Shown here piece by piece: positions 1-9,432 of a stretch of DNA of 64,000 bases. The DNA is from Chloroflexota bacterium. Its GTDB lineage: Bacteria > Chloroflexota > UBA11872. The notes below the pieces were generated by a model. That model searched no databases. It was given only the letters and a program-made list of their open reading frames with translations, and was not told the origin of the DNA. The DNA lies in assembly GCA_022824495.1 (NCBI GenBank), contig JAJDZU010000002.1, forward strand, positions 28,585 through 92,584. The letters are read 5' to 3'. Positions within the stretch are counted from its first letter, which is position 1. Each line of letters begins with the position of its first letter. A program made the position numbers and the translations under genes.

Positions 1-396
1 TTCGTGCGCCGTGACGATTACCAGTTCCGCATCGACGAGATGTTTGAGTTGTTTCCCGATCTACAACGCAGCGCACGTCTAAAGGCGGGAACCCTCTCGG
101 GCGGACAGCGTCAGATGTTGGCGATTGCCAGGGCGCTGATGCTGGACCCGGTGCTCCTGCTCCTCGACGAACCGTCCGCCGGTCTGGCACCTGCCCTGGT
201 GGAAGGTGTGTTCAAGCGAATAAGAGATATCAACGGCACCGGTGTATCCATTCTTCTGGTCGAACAGAACGCCAGGGAGTCACTGCGCATATCCGATCGT
301 GGCTACGTGCTTTCGGGCGGTGTCAATCAACTCCAGGACACTGGACCGGCCTTGCTTGATAGTCCAGAGGTCGGCCGCGTGTATCTCGGCGGCTAG
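1..396 (+). CDS. livF: Branched-chain amino-acid ABC transporter ATP-binding protein, 3' part (LivF)
   Basis: This is the C-terminal part, about 131 of the usual 235 residues, of a LivF-type ATPase; the reading frame is open through the left edge, so the 5' half with Walker A lies outside. It contains the ABC signature LSGGQ, a Walker B (LLLLDEP), the D-loop SAGLAP typical of LivF/LivG, and the switch His replaced by the family's usual VEQN. It would power uptake of branched-chain or related amino acids at the inner face of the membrane. It stops 10 nt before livH on the same strand, so it is the first visible gene of a livF-livH-livM operon. Confidence 0.92.
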   Translation, partial: FVRRDDYQFRIDEMFELFPDLQRSARLKAGTLSGGQRQMLAIARALMLDPVLLLLDEPSAGLAPALVEGVFKRIRDINGTGVSILLVEQNARESLRISDRGYVLSGGVNQLQDTGPALLDSPEVGRVYLGG

Positions 397-406
397 GACG
401 AAGCTC

Positions 407-1462
407 ATGAGTTTAGTTTCGTCCCGGCCACAGAACTTCGCCCGGACTTCGCGGCGCTATCTGCGACGCATTGGACTCAGGATGTCGCCGGGCCGCATCT
501 CCGCCTTGCTCGCTGCTGGACTCCTGATCCTGGGTTTCTTGCCCTTCATCAAATTAGGGCTCGTCGTAAACGGGCTGATCCTCGGATCTGTGATTGCCCT
601 GGGCGCGATCGGGCTGACGCTCGTTTACGGAATCCTGAAGCTAGGAAATTTTGCTCACGGAGACTACATGGCGTTCGGAGCTTACGTTGCCTTCTTCATC
701 GTCGACGGAGTGCTCCCGCGAGTTGGTATTGAAGGCGCGGGCCTTGGTCCCTTTACGTTCGGTTTTCCCGTACTGATTGCCCTTCCACTCTCGGCAATGG
801 TGGTGGCACTGGGAGCTATCGCCCTCGACCTCCTGATCTACCGCAGATTGCGGGATCGAGGAGCGAGCACCGCCATCCTCATGATGGCGTCGCTGGGCGT
901 CGCAATTGCCATTCGTGGGCTGGTCCAGCTGATCTGGACAGGTAACACGCAGCACTATCCGAGAGAGTCCCGACAGGTCTTTCACTTGCCAATGGACGTT
1001 CGCATTCCACCCGATGGAATGTTTGTCGCCCTCGTCGCCGTGATCCTGGTGGCCGGTGTCTACTTGCTGCTCACCTATACAAAGATGGGCAAGGCCATGC
1101 GGGCGACCTCGGACAATCCGACGCTCGCGCTCGTGTCCGGAATCAACACTAAGCAGGTTGTCTGGTGGACGTGGGGGATCGGTGGTGCACTCGCCGCGAT
1201 CGCTGGAGTTCTTCTGGCGGTCGTTCAGGCGCAGCTGCTTCCGATCATGGGCTGGAAGTTCCTGATACCGCTGTTTGCCGCTGTGATCCTCGGCGGAATC
1301 GGCAACCCCTACGGGGCGCTCATCGGAGCCCTGGTTGTTGGCGTGAGCATGGAGCTGTCCACCCAGTGGATCAATCCCAGCTATAAGCCGGCGGTAGCCT
1401 TCGCCATCATGATCGGCGTCCTGCTGGCACGGCCCCGTGGCATCTTTGGCGACGCGCAGTAG
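407..1462 (+). CDS. livH: Branched-chain amino-acid ABC transporter permease LivH
   Basis: This is a polytopic membrane protein with a LivH fold. The conserved block after TM2 (LTLVYGILKLGNFAHGDYM) and the late glycine-rich loop AAVILGGIGNPYGALIG are diagnostic. It forms one half of the membrane channel, with LivM. The frame is open further upstream into livF. I chose the ATG at 407, just after livF ends, which gives 351 residues. An ATG at 482 would give 326 residues, closer to the family norm of about 300, and cannot be excluded because neither start has a strong Shine-Dalgarno sequence. Confidence 0.9.
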   Translation: MSLVSSRPQNFARTSRRYLRRIGLRMSPGRISALLAAGLLILGFLPFIKLGLVVNGLILGSVIALGAIGLTLVYGILKLGNFAHGDYMAFGAYVAFFIVDGVLPRVGIEGAGLGPFTFGFPVLIALPLSAMVVALGAIALDLLIYRRLRDRGASTAILMMASLGVAIAIRGLVQLIWTGNTQHYPRESRQVFHLPMDVRIPPDGMFVALVAVILVAGVYLLLTYTKMGKAMRATSDNPTLALVSGINTKQVVWWTWGIGGALAAIAGVLLAVVQAQLLPIMGWKFLIPLFAAVILGGIGNPYGALIGALVVGVSMELSTQWINPSYKPAVAFAIMIGVLLARPRGIFGDAQ

Positions 1463-1474
1463 TGGATCAGTTGC

Positions 1475-2491
1475 ATGGACATTAGCGGCGTCATCGACTA
1501 CCTGATCGGCTTTACGATCATGGCAATAATCTACGCAATTTTCGCATTGGGCCTCAATGTTCACTGGGGATTCACCGGCCTGTTCAATATTGGTATTGCC
1601 GGTTTCTTTGCCCTTGGCGCCTATACGGCGGCTCTTCTGACATCACCGCCACCGGACCCGGACCAATTTGAGGACTTCATCTTCGGCGGCGACCTTGCAA
1701 ATCAAGGCCTGCTTGACCTAGGCGTGGATGCGTGGTTCTTTCTGGGACTAGCGGCGGCGGCAGTGGTTTGCGGGCTGGTCGCCCTGATAGTCGGCACGAT
1801 CACGCTGCGGTTGAACGACGACTACTTGTCGATCGCCACGCTCGGAATCGCCGAGAGCGTCCGCTTCTTTTTCCTGAACGAGAAATGGGCCGCCAACGGC
1901 TCGAAAGGTCTCTACCGCATTCCCAAGTTTCTGGGGGATGTGGTCGCGCCCGAGAACTATGACTATCTCTACGTCGTCGTCGCGCTCGTCATCTTGCTAA
2001 TCCTATTCGCCGCCGTGCAGCGCGCGGTCAGGTCACCATGGGGCCGCGTGCTTCGTGCCATCCGCGAGGATGAAGTCGCGACGGCTGCGAGCGGCAAGAA
2101 CGTCTTTCACTTCAAGCTTCAGTCGTTCGTCTTCGGCGCCATGATCATGGGAATCGGCGGCGCGCTGTTCGCCCACCACGTTCGATTCCTCTCGCCGCTG
2201 ACCTTCGATCCGCTGCTTGCCACCTTTGTGATTTGGGCAATGCTGATGGTGGGCGGATCGGGAAACAATCTTGGCGCGGTATTAGGAGCCTTTGTGGTGT
2301 GGGGCGTCTGGGCCGGTACACAGTTTCTCCCGGGCGTTTTCTCCGATCCGAGTTTCCGCCTGCTCATGATCGGCGTGCTCATCGTCGCCATCATGCTGTT
2401 GCGCCCGGGCGGGCTGTTAGGCGAGTGGCGGCGAATCGTTGCGAGTCGCCCGGCCTCGGCGGCCGCCCGAGACTCAACTGACCCCGGCTAG
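1475..2491 (+). CDS. livM: Branched-chain amino-acid ABC transporter permease LivM
   Basis: This 338-residue membrane protein is the second permease of the importer. Family hallmarks are the N-terminal FALGLNVHWGFTGLFNIG segment, the ITLRLNDDYLSIATLGIAE stretch and the C-terminal VGGSGNNLGAVLGAFV loop, followed by LLRPGGLLG. It starts 12 nt after livH and is the last gene of the operon. A strong bidirectional hairpin follows at about 2580-2610. An extra loop of about 40 residues (near residues 50-90, PPPDPDQFEDF) sits between the first transmembrane segments, as in many LivM proteins. Confidence 0.92.
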   Translation: MDISGVIDYLIGFTIMAIIYAIFALGLNVHWGFTGLFNIGIAGFFALGAYTAALLTSPPPDPDQFEDFIFGGDLANQGLLDLGVDAWFFLGLAAAAVVCGLVALIVGTITLRLNDDYLSIATLGIAESVRFFFLNEKWAANGSKGLYRIPKFLGDVVAPENYDYLYVVVALVILLILFAAVQRAVRSPWGRVLRAIREDEVATAASGKNVFHFKLQSFVFGAMIMGIGGALFAHHVRFLSPLTFDPLLATFVIWAMLMVGGSGNNLGAVLGAFVVWGVWAGTQFLPGVFSDPSFRLLMIGVLIVAIMLLRPGGLLGEWRRIVASRPASAAARDSTDPG

Positions 2492-2577
2492 ATTCCACCG
2501 GAACGCTTGGAGCAATTTAGTCGATGAGGCCTTATCCGGCTTCGCCGGAGCCTGATTCCTGCGACGGCAAGGAAATA

Positions 2578-2615
2578 TGAACAAGGGGCGGCTCCCAGAG
2601 CCGCCCCTTGTGTTC
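2578..2615. terminator. Bidirectional hairpin terminator between convergent livM and solute-binding protein gene
   Basis: A 13-bp perfect GC-rich inverted repeat (arms 2582-2594 and 2598-2610, 3-nt loop) is flanked by further partly paired bases (TGAAC / TGTTCA). It lies exactly between two convergent stop codons, at 2491 on the plus strand and 2633 on the minus strand. The position and stem strength suggest it ends both transcripts; there is no long U tract. Confidence 0.75.
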
Positions 2616-2632
2616 ATGCGGAGTGGTGCGAA

Positions 2633-4054
2633 CTAGGGTAGTTCGAACCTGCCGGTGGACGTCACGGCGTCGCCTTCGACCGTCCAGACCTCGATCGGTC
2701 CGGATACGTCGCCGTTTTCATCAAAGTCCACGGGGCCGGAGGCGCCCTCGTAGTTGATGTCCTGACCGCTGGCGATCAGGGCCAGGGCCTCTTGGATGCC
2801 AGCCGCGCCGGGGCCAACGATTTCGCCCGGAGGGTTGGCTACGTCGCGCAGCGCGTCGCGGATGGCCACGGAGTCTGTCGTCGTGCCGGCCTTGGCGGCC
2901 GCGAGCGCGATCAGCACCACGGCATCGTAGGTCTCGGCCAGATACGGCTCCTGGGGCGCTTCCACGCCGAAGGTCAGAGTGTAGGAGTTGTAGAACGCCT
3001 GGCGATCGGGGCTATCGGGGGCTCCGGGCGCGGTGCCCAGGGTGCCGTCAAGCCTGCCGCCTCCGATGGCTTGCACCATGTCATCGGACTTCACGCCGTC
3101 CACGAAAAGGAACGTATCCGCGTAATCGCCTTCCAGGGCTTCGCGAAGGTAGATCTCAGCCTGTCCCGGATAGCTGACGGTGACCAGTACGTCCGGGTCG
3201 CCGTCAGTGGCCTTCTCCAGCTCAGACGTGAATGTCGGCTGGCTGTCCTCGTGCGGTACCGAGGCCGTGACTGTCCCGCCCAGTTCAGTAAATGTCTGGG
3301 TGAATCGTTCGGCCAGGCCCTGCCCGTAGGCGTTGTTGATGTACATGATCCCGGCGCTCTTGTAGCCCTGCTCCCAGGCCAGGCGACCGAGGACGACGCC
3401 TTGCGCCGCGTCCGAAACGGTTGTTCGGAAGAGGAAATCGTCGTCGTCAAGTGCGGTGATGCTGGGCGCCGTGGAGGAGTGCGAGATCTGAAGCGTCTGG
3501 TTCGGCGCGGTTACCGAGGTGGCCACCGGAATCGTCACACCGCTGGCCAATGCACCGACGATGGCTGCCACGCTCTCAACGTCCACCAGCGCACGGGCTG
3601 CGTCGACGCCCTGCACGGGGTTGACGCCGGTGTCGCGGCTGATAATGACGACGGATCCGCCCTGAATCCCTCCAGCGCGGTTGACGTGGCTGGCGGCGAG
3701 ATCGGCGGCGTTGCCGTGGGATACGCCGAAGTAGGACAGCGAACCGGTAAGCGCGTTGAGGTGCCCGATGATCAACGGCGGAAGCATCTGGGCTTCCTGC
3801 ATGACCTCGACGGTCACCTGCCGGACGACTTCGACCGGTTTTTCGACCTCTACTACGCGGACTACTTCCTGGACGACCGGCCGTTCGACTTCAACGGTGA
3901 CTACCCGTTCGACTTCGACGGTGACGGCTTTCTCGACTTCGACGGTCCTTACGACCTCGCTTGGAGCTCCGTCGCTCTCGCCGCATGCCACCAGGACGAT
4001 GGCAAGTACAGCGATCAGCAGCACGGATACAAGCCTGAATCTCCTAAACATCAA
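2633..4054 (-). CDS. ABC transporter substrate-binding lipoprotein, Leu/Ile/Val-binding (type 1 periplasmic) family
   Basis: This is a 473-residue secreted lipoprotein. It has an N-terminal hydrophobic signal with lipobox LVAC (lipidated Cys about residue 24), then a roughly 50-residue linker of repeated Val-Glu-Val units (about residues 34-87), then a LivJ-like binding domain starting at PLIIGHLNALTGSLSYFG and containing AYGQGLAERF and YDAVVLIALAA. It most likely supplies ligand to the livHM permease encoded convergently beside it. The V/E-rich linker, probably an extended helix lifting the domain off the membrane, is common in Chloroflexota binding proteins. The ligand cannot be told from sequence alone; amides, urea or short amino acids are alternatives. 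Confidence 0.9.
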   Translation of the reverse strand: MMFRRFRLVSVLLIAVLAIVLVACGESDGAPSEVVRTVEVEKAVTVEVERVVTVEVERPVVQEVVRVVEVEKPVEVVRQVTVEVMQEAQMLPPLIIGHLNALTGSLSYFGVSHGNAADLAASHVNRAGGIQGGSVVIISRDTGVNPVQGVDAARALVDVESVAAIVGALASGVTIPVATSVTAPNQTLQISHSSTAPSITALDDDDFLFRTTVSDAAQGVVLGRLAWEQGYKSAGIMYINNAYGQGLAERFTQTFTELGGTVTASVPHEDSQPTFTSELEKATDGDPDVLVTVSYPGQAEIYLREALEGDYADTFLFVDGVKSDDMVQAIGGGRLDGTLGTAPGAPDSPDRQAFYNSYTLTFGVEAPQEPYLAETYDAVVLIALAAAKAGTTTDSVAIRDALRDVANPPGEIVGPGAAGIQEALALIASGQDINYEGASGPVDFDENGDVSGPIEVWTVEGDAVTSTGRFELP

Positions 4055-4161
4055 CTCCCCTTTCGACGACCGGTTCGCCCGTATGAACGACTATGCATGC
4101 GGTCCTTCCACATCCGGCCACGCTGAATGTACTAGGCGGTGTCAAGTCAATCGCCTAACCA

Positions 4162-5256
4162 TCATGCCCGAGCCGAGACCAGCGCGGCGGCATCCGCGGC
4201 GGCGGCCAGGACGTCCGTTGCTTCGTCGATGTCCGTGTCGCTGACCTGATGGTGGGTAACCAGGCGGAACACGTCGCCGCGCGCTCCTCCGACACCGACG
4301 CCGCGTTTGGCGGCCTCATCGACGAAGACGTCCAGGTCGAGCACATCGGGGTCCCACGTGACAAAAATGAGGTTGGTGTAGACGGGCGAGACCAGACGCA
4401 GACCGGGAAGGTCGTCGATTACGTCGCCTAGCTGCCTGGCGCGGCGGTGGTCGTCCGCGAGCCGCCCGGGGCTGTCGCGTAGGGCGATGAGGCCCGCCGC
4501 GGCCATCACGCCGGCCTGCCGCATACCCCCGCCGACGAGTTGGCGGGTTCGGCGGGCGCGTTCGATGACGGCGCGGGAGCCGACGATCATTGATCCGAAC
4601 GGGGCGCCGAGGCCCTTGGAGAGACAGAACTGGACGGTGTCTGCGCCGGCGGCCAAATCGGATACCGGGACGTCGAGTGCGGCGGCGGCGTTGAAGATGC
4701 GGGCGCCGTCGATGTGTATCCGAAGACCGTGGCGCTGCGCCAGATCGGCGAGTTCGCGCATGACGGCGGGCCCCCAGGCCACGCCGCCACGTCGATTGTG
4801 GGTGTTCTCGGTCCAGATGATGGCCGGGTTGAGCGAGTGAGTCGTGACCGGGCCAATGTGCGGCTCAATGTCTTCGGGCGTCAGCCAACCGGGCGTCTGA
4901 ATTGGGATCACACTACAGCCGGCCAAGGCTGCGAACCCTCCGGCCTCGGCCAGCGTCACGTGTGATTCCGGATCAACCAGCAGTGTGTCGCCGCGCTGAG
5001 AAAGCGTAAGCAGGCTGACAAGATTGCCCATCGTGCCGCTGGTCACGAACAAGCCTGATTCCTTGTCAAAGATCTCGGCGGCGAGGGCCTCCAGGTCACG
5101 GACGGTCGGGTCTTCGCCTCCCAGGTCATCGCCCACCACGGCTTGGGCCATGGCCTCCCGCATCTCCTCGGTGGGCGTGGTCTGAGTGTCGCTACGAAGT
5201 TCGATGCGATACGGCGGCACGGCGTCCTCCGGCCATGAAAGCTGAATGACGGCCAT
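4162..5256 (-). CDS. ltaE: Low-specificity L-threonine aldolase
   Basis: This is a PLP enzyme of aspartate aminotransferase fold type I that cleaves threonine or allo-threonine to glycine and acetaldehyde. The N-terminal IELRSDTQT and the GDD motif, the SGTMGN loop, HIDGARIFNA (Asp about 183 pairs with the pyridine nitrogen) and FCLSKGLGAPFG with the Schiff-base Lys about 214 are all present. I chose the ATG at 5256 (MAVIQLSW), giving 364 residues; the frame is open 10 codons further upstream. It is on the minus strand upstream of the solute-binding protein gene with about 107 nt between, so co-transcription is possible but unproven. Confidence 0.92.
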   Translation of the reverse strand: MAVIQLSWPEDAVPPYRIELRSDTQTTPTEEMREAMAQAVVGDDLGGEDPTVRDLEALAAEIFDKESGLFVTSGTMGNLVSLLTLSQRGDTLLVDPESHVTLAEAGGFAALAGCSVIPIQTPGWLTPEDIEPHIGPVTTHSLNPAIIWTENTHNRRGGVAWGPAVMRELADLAQRHGLRIHIDGARIFNAAAALDVPVSDLAAGADTVQFCLSKGLGAPFGSMIVGSRAVIERARRTRQLVGGGMRQAGVMAAAGLIALRDSPGRLADDHRRARQLGDVIDDLPGLRLVSPVYTNLIFVTWDPDVLDLDVFVDEAAKRGVGVGGARGDVFRLVTHHQVSDTDIDEATDVLAAAADAAALVSARA

Positions 5257-5747
5257 TCTAGTGGGTGGGTGCGGGGACCGGCGCACGGACCGTGCTTAGG
5301 GTCCGCGAGGGCACCAGAACGTTTGAGAGCATCTTCGGACGCGGCAGGGCGCTTCCTGGGACTGGGAGTGGGGAAGTAGCTGTTGGCGACGTGACTGCGC
5401 GTCGTTCACTAAAGAGCGCATTTCTGTCCGCTGATTCGCTTCAAGACTCCGGCTGACGCGTGTGCTCGGTATGTGGTGGAAAAAGCGGTACCTCTGGATT
5501 CGACGGGTTCCAGCTACAACAGAGCGCGGGGATCGGCGGAAGTACGTCTGGTGCACATGGGGCAAGGCACTTGAAAACCCGGGACGGACGCGTCGACCGG
5601 GAAACCGCCAGTTGGGCCGGGTAGCGGAGCTGGGATCTGGTTCGACACGGACGGCCGCGGACGGAGTCCTGGATCATTCGTCGGGCTCACCACGAAGAGT
5701 TGGGGTATCTGACACACTTGACGAAGTTCGTTAGGGAGAGCGGCGTG
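5257..5747. other. Intergenic region between divergent ltaE and halogenase-like gene
   Basis: These 491 bases hold no convincing gene. The only structure seen is at about 5637-5697, a sequence resembling the dispersed 'GGTTCGACACGG...GGCTCACCACGAA' repeat that recurs at 7506-7568 and 61.6-61.95 kb. A Shine-Dalgarno-like GGGAGAG lies at the right end, just before the ATG at 5748. Promoters for both divergent genes should lie here, but no clear -35/-10 pair was recognised. Confidence 0.5.
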
Positions 5748-7448
5748 ATGCGGGCAGTTGAGTGTGATGTGGCCGTGGTCGGCGGGGGGCCGGCCGGGTC
5801 TTCGCTGGCGACATTGCTAAAGCAGGGCGGGTACCGGGTGACGCTGCTGGAGCGGGAGCGGTTTCCGCGGCCTCACGTAGGTGAGTCGATGCTGCCGGGG
5901 GTGCTTTTTGCGCTGGGCAAAACCGGGGCATTGGAGCGGGTGGAGAGAGCCGGGTTCACGAAGAAATACGGGGCTACCTATATCTGGGGTCGGGGCCGGG
6001 ACCCGTGGACGATTCGATTCTCCGAGGTACCGCAGGACCGGACTTTCACGTTCCAGTGCGACCGCGAGGTTTTTGACAAGCTGCTTCTAGATCACGCGCG
6101 GGACGAGGGGGTGGACGTCCGCGAAGGCCACCAGGTGACACGCGCGCACATGACGGACGGCCGGGCCACGGGGCTGTCGTTTACGAACGATGACGGTGAG
6201 TCGGGCGAGGTTCGGGCGCGGATGTGCGTAGACGCTTCAGGTCAGTGGTCGGTGCTCGGGCGGCAGTTCCGGCTACGGGAGCACAACGAGAACCTAAGAC
6301 ATGTGGCGTTGTTTGGTCACTACCACGGCGGGCCGACGACGTTGCCCGATGTTCTAACCGACATGGAGCCGACGGACGCGGGGAATGTGTACGTGGTGGC
6401 GGTGGACGACGGGTGGCTGTGGCATATCCCGCTGGCCGGGGGGCTGCGAAGTATCGGGCTGGTGACGGACCCGGAACGGATTCGCGGGATGTCACGGACG
6501 CAACGGCGGAAGTACTGGCAGCGACAGATCGAGTCGTGCGAGGAGTACAAGGAGTTGTTGGAAGGCGGCCGGTGGGCGGGAGATTTCGACATCGTGTCGG
6601 ACTGGTCGTTTATCTGTAAGCAGTTTCATGGGCCGGGATACCTCCTGGTGGGGGACGCGGCGTGTTTTGTGGATCCGATCCTTGCTTCGGGCATTGCACT
6701 GGCTCTGCAGGGGGTGCTGCGGGCGACGAAGGCGATTCGCACCTCGCTGGAAGCGCCGGATCTTACGGGCCTGGCGATGGATTGGTACCAGGACGGCTAC
6801 CTGGAGCAGGCGAACGACTTCGTGGACATGGCGAATCACTGGTACCACGGGCAACGGTTGCAGGAGTCGTGGTTCTGGACGGCACACCGGCTGGTGGATC
6901 CGAGTCAGAATCTGTCGCTGCGCCAGGCGTTTGTGTTTATCTCGTCGGGGCTAACGCGGGAAACGCCTGAGGAGTCAATCCGCTATATGGGCGGGTTTAC
7001 GCCGGGGCAGCTGGCGGTGACGTATGAGGCGTTGGGGCTTGAGGCGGACAGCGCTCCTGAACATCCCGTAGAGAGTTCGACTGTCCCGGCAGCGCGACGG
7101 GAGATCGCGGTAACGGCGGAGCAGGCGCTGGCGGGGCGACCGGCCTTTGTGACGGGGGCGGATGTGCGGGCGTGGATGCTGGAGACGGAGTCGGGATTGC
7201 AGCCGGTGACGCGAGTGGCGATTCCTGGAGGGGCGAACGGGGACACGCGGGAAATCCTGATGTCGCTGCCGACGCTGTCTGTATTGAACCTGCTGGACGG
7301 GACGCGGACCGGCGATCAGATGGCGCGGACTATGGCGGAACGGTTCAGCGGCAGCGTGCGCACGGATGCGGCGGCGCTGCGGCCAATCGTCGGGTCGGTG
7401 ATTGCGGAGTTGGCGGCGGAGGGGGCGGTGGACCTGAAGACGCCGTGA
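5748..7448 (+). CDS. FAD-dependent halogenase-like oxidoreductase (CmlS / tryptophan-halogenase superfamily) with C-terminal winged-helix-like domain
   Basis: The protein has 566 residues. The N-terminal Rossmann motif is VVGGGPAGSS, followed by ERFPRPHVGESMLP, the FAD site conserved in flavin-dependent halogenases and geranylgeranyl-reductase relatives. AGFTKKYGATYIWG aligns with the region of the halogenase catalytic lysine, and DDGWLWHIPL matches the WxWxIP signature that blocks monooxygenation. GDAACFVDPILASGIALAL is the second FAD motif. About 150 C-terminal residues form an extra domain ending in a PqqD or winged-helix-like segment (LPTLSVLNLLDGTRTGDQMA). The start at 5748 is chosen for the GGGAGAG ribosome-binding site; the frame is open from 5700. 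Halogenation activity is inference; a hydroxylase or reductase role is possible. Confidence 0.75.
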   Translation: MRAVECDVAVVGGGPAGSSLATLLKQGGYRVTLLERERFPRPHVGESMLPGVLFALGKTGALERVERAGFTKKYGATYIWGRGRDPWTIRFSEVPQDRTFTFQCDREVFDKLLLDHARDEGVDVREGHQVTRAHMTDGRATGLSFTNDDGESGEVRARMCVDASGQWSVLGRQFRLREHNENLRHVALFGHYHGGPTTLPDVLTDMEPTDAGNVYVVAVDDGWLWHIPLAGGLRSIGLVTDPERIRGMSRTQRRKYWQRQIESCEEYKELLEGGRWAGDFDIVSDWSFICKQFHGPGYLLVGDAACFVDPILASGIALALQGVLRATKAIRTSLEAPDLTGLAMDWYQDGYLEQANDFVDMANHWYHGQRLQESWFWTAHRLVDPSQNLSLRQAFVFISSGLTRETPEESIRYMGGFTPGQLAVTYEALGLEADSAPEHPVESSTVPAARREIAVTAEQALAGRPAFVTGADVRAWMLETESGLQPVTRVAIPGGANGDTREILMSLPTLSVLNLLDGTRTGDQMARTMAERFSGSVRTDAAALRPIVGSVIAELAAEGAVDLKTP

Positions 7449-7658
7449 GTTGAAATGAGTGCGAAGTGAAAGAAGACAAAGATGAGGACGAGGGGTTGGT
7501 GCTGAAGCTCGGGGGATTCACCCCTGTCTCCGAAAGACTTCGGCCCGGCTCACCTCGAGAAGGCCACGAGACGATCGATCGTGCTCTCGGCGGTTGCGGA
7601 TAGGAGGCCCGGCCGTGACCGGGCCCTCCGAAGGAACTAGACAGGACCGCGAATGCCG

Positions 7659-7688
7659 AACGGCCCGCCGCGGGGGCGGCGGGCCGTT
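7659..7688. terminator. Bidirectional hairpin terminator
   Basis: This is a perfect 13-bp GC-rich inverted repeat with arms 7659-7671 and 7676-7688 and a 4-nt G loop. It lies between the convergent halogenase-like gene (stop 7448) and the solute-binding protein gene (stop 7707). A copy of the dispersed 'CTCCGAAAGACTTCGGCCCGGCTCACC' type repeat lies just before it, at about 7506-7568. Confidence 0.7.
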
Positions 7689-7706
7689 GTGGCGAACGGT
7701 CGTGGA

Positions 7707-9176
7707 CTAGGCCGGGACGGGCTTCCAGTCGCCGTACGAAGAAATGACAGCGTTGGTGTCCTTGGCCATGTTGACAGCCGCTTCCTCGGGGCCAACCTCG
7801 TTGACCCAGAGCTTGGACTGCCACACGCGGTGCGCGCCGCGGAATTCGTCCCAGTAAGGGAAGTAGCCGGGGGTACGCGGTTCGGGCGTGGTGGCGTAGG
7901 TCTTGAGCCAGTGCATGCCCTCGGGCGGCGCTGCGAGTTGCTCGGGCGAGTCGGCCACGCTCTTGAAGACCGGGAAGTGCCCGCGATCAATGCCCACACG
8001 GGTCTGGTATTCCGGACCAGCGAGGTAGGTGACCAACTGGACGGTCTGCTCAAGGTTGCCAAGCCGCTCGGCCGCAATGGTGACGATGTGCGGCTGGTCG
8101 TTCCAGCCATGCCGCGCGACACCGGTGTTGGGCGAGACGTACATCGGACCGACGGACCAGGTGAAGCGGTCCTTGATGCGCGGGATGCCGAAGCCGGTGC
8201 TGTACACACGGCCGCCCGGCCAGATGCCCACCTTGCCGGCCGAGAATGGATCACCAAACTCACCGGCCACACGCTGGCGAATCTCGTCCTTGAACGCGAC
8301 ACCCTCGGTGTGCATGGTGCCGTGGGCCCAAGTGAGAGCTTCAATGGCTTCCGGCGTGTCGAACTGGGATTCGCCTTGCTCGTTGAACCAGTACTCAACA
8401 CCGTTGGACCAGAGCATGGGGCCCCAGCCGAACTGGTCACTGGTGGGCGCCCACATGCCGTACTGGTCGTTGTCGGCGTCCGTCAACTGCCGGGATGCCT
8501 CCAAAGCGTCGTTCCAGTCCCAGTCCTCGGCAGGCTGACCCACGCCGTTGGAGTCGAACAGGTCGACGTTGAAGACGATGCCGTTCATGCCGCCCTGGAA
8601 GGGAAGGCCGTGAAGGCGACCATTAGCTTGGTAAAGAGCCCCTTCCCAAGGGAGCCAACCGGTGGGCAGGACCCAGTAGTCGTCTAAGGAGAATCCAAGC
8701 TTGTTCACCTGGTCGGTGATGTCCGGAAAGAAACCGGCGGCGTAGTGGGCCTGGAAAAGGTTGCCCTCGAAGAGGATGGCCTCGGCCATGCTGCCGGCCG
8801 CCAACTGGAGATTGACGGAGTCAAAGTAGTCGCCACCGATGACGTCGATCTTGACCGGGATGTTTGGGAACTGGCGCGAGAACTGCTCCATTCCCCACTT
8901 CATGGCGTTGCCGCGCGGTCCGGACGTGTGGTCCGTAGCAAAGCGAACGCTAACGGGTCCGGCAGCCGGCGCGGGGGCCTCGACCGTAACGATCTCCTCA
9001 CGAGTGACCGGGACTTCCTTCTCGACGATCTTCTCGACCTGCTTGACCTGAGTGACGACTTTGACGACCTCTACAACTTCGCCTTCGCCACAGGCCGCCA
9101 GGAGCGCAACGCCAGCGGCCCCAAGAGCGCCCGCGCTCCCGGTTCGAAGCATCTCTCGACGTGTCAGATTCCGCAT
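7707..9176 (-). CDS. ABC transporter extracellular solute-binding lipoprotein, family 1 (sugar type), Tat-exported
   Basis: This is a 489-residue precursor with a twin-arginine signal (NLTRREMLRTGS), hydrophobic core and lipobox LAAC (Cys about 29), followed by a Val/Glu/Lys-rich linker like that of the protein at 2.6 kb, then a type 2 (maltose-binding-like) periplasmic fold with WGMEQFSRQFPNIPV near its start and KVGIWPGGRVYS in the middle. I chose the ATG at 9176 because a strong AGGAGGGG precedes it by about 5 nt; the frame is open 11 codons upstream. No sugar-ABC permeases lie beside it, so its transporter partners must be elsewhere or lost. The substrate is probably a sugar or oligosaccharide, but this is only inferred from the family. 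Confidence 0.88.
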   Translation of the reverse strand: MRNLTRREMLRTGSAGALGAAGVALLAACGEGEVVEVVKVVTQVKQVEKIVEKEVPVTREEIVTVEAPAPAAGPVSVRFATDHTSGPRGNAMKWGMEQFSRQFPNIPVKIDVIGGDYFDSVNLQLAAGSMAEAILFEGNLFQAHYAAGFFPDITDQVNKLGFSLDDYWVLPTGWLPWEGALYQANGRLHGLPFQGGMNGIVFNVDLFDSNGVGQPAEDWDWNDALEASRQLTDADNDQYGMWAPTSDQFGWGPMLWSNGVEYWFNEQGESQFDTPEAIEALTWAHGTMHTEGVAFKDEIRQRVAGEFGDPFSAGKVGIWPGGRVYSTGFGIPRIKDRFTWSVGPMYVSPNTGVARHGWNDQPHIVTIAAERLGNLEQTVQLVTYLAGPEYQTRVGIDRGHFPVFKSVADSPEQLAAPPEGMHWLKTYATTPEPRTPGYFPYWDEFRGAHRVWQSKLWVNEVGPEEAAVNMAKDTNAVISSYGDWKPVPA

Positions 9177-9432
9177 ATCCCCTCCTGCGTCCCGAAGGAC
9201 CCGCGGCACTTTGTACGAGCCAATCGGATGTTAGCGCGTCCGCGCGAATACGGAAAACCGAGGACGAGCATAGCCGAATGGCGCTCGGGCGGCGGAGCGT
9301 CGATGCCGTGCAACGCGTTGACGCCATAGCATCAACGAAGGCGGTTGGTCTGCTGATGTAAACCGCAGCGCACGCACCCGAAAATTCATCGCGCGGGAAG
9401 GGACCTTGCCGACGATTGCCATGCTGGCGGAA

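Noticed and set aside
3756..4244. Plus-strand ORF with a Thr/Ser-rich repeated translation
   Set aside because: It is the shadow of the Val/Glu-rich linker of the solute-binding lipoprotein on the minus strand.
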